Under the pieces are notes generated by a model. It was not told where the DNA came from, made no database searches, and worked only from the letters and a program-made list of their open reading frames with translations. Shown here one piece after another: positions 63,996 to 64,000 of a DNA stretch of 64,000 nt. The translations under genes were made by a program, and so were the position numbers. The stretch spans positions 1 through 64,000 of the forward strand of contig NW_026251819.1 of NCBI RefSeq assembly GCF_025024155.1, written 5' to 3'. The stretch is from Gamsiella multidivaricata. Its lineage: Eukaryota; Mortierellomycota; Mortierellomycetes; Mortierellales; Mortierellaceae. The first letter of the stretch is position 1; every line of letters begins with the position of its first letter.

Positions 63996-64000
63996 CCGAA

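Overview
The window comes from a fungal nuclear genome. Genes are interrupted by short introns (about 54-150 nt, GT...AG), and promoters and introns carry poly-T/poly-C runs. The set includes cohesin loader, Ctk3, coilin, RBM22/Slt11, importin-4/Kap123 and an Spt23/Mga2-like factor. Gene style, DUF6589 and Mutator-type relics and Gln-rich proteins suggest an early-diverging lineage such as Mortierellomycotina; that placement is inference. No RNA gene or CRISPR was found.

Layout. 1-11.3 kb is a transposon cluster. It starts with the 3' end of a chromodomain Ty3/gypsy element. An 8.84-kb TA-flanked element (E1, 1087-9926) follows, with ~836-bp near-identical terminal inverted repeats (TIRs). 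E1 carries two convergent genes, a DUF6589-like protein and a RecQ-family helicase. Both start inside the TIRs, so they share promoter, 5' leader and the first ~34 codons. Both genes are broken, and E1 is invaded by a Tc1/mariner copy and a MITE. Two smaller foldback elements (E2, E3) with related ends abut E1, E1 and E2 sharing one TA. The cluster stops about 160 bp before the start codon of SCC2.

11.5-32.9 kb is a compact housekeeping block: SCC2 (+), a secreted GH16 glucanase-like protein (+), CTK3 (-), an F-box/LRR protein (-), an ER/vacuolar M28 membrane peptidase (-), then coilin (-) and RBM22/SLT11 (+) sharing a 211-bp divergent promoter. 32.9-39.7 kb is decayed, with a Mutator-like relic and the C-terminus of an ABC transporter. 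39.7-60.9 kb is again gene-dense: an F-box-like protein, a DDHD phospholipase, a MYND-thioesterase fusion, a proteasome-assembly-chaperone-like protein, an Spt23/Mga2-like factor with a ~215-bp CT microsatellite in intron 1, KAP123 (-) and an unrecognised acidic 486-aa protein. 60.9-64 kb holds no gene I can support.

Exon models were built by hand from splice signals and frame. For SCC2, GH16, CTK3, M28, coilin, RBM22, DDHD, MYND-thioesterase, the chaperone-like gene, the Spt23-like gene and KAP123 the summed exon lengths are exact multiples of three, which supports the boundaries. Functional themes are chromosome and RNA biology (SCC2, CTK3, coilin, RBM22), lipid handling (DDHD, thioesterase, Spt23-like) and nuclear import (KAP123). 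I see no operon-like co-regulation apart from the divergent coilin/RBM22 pair.
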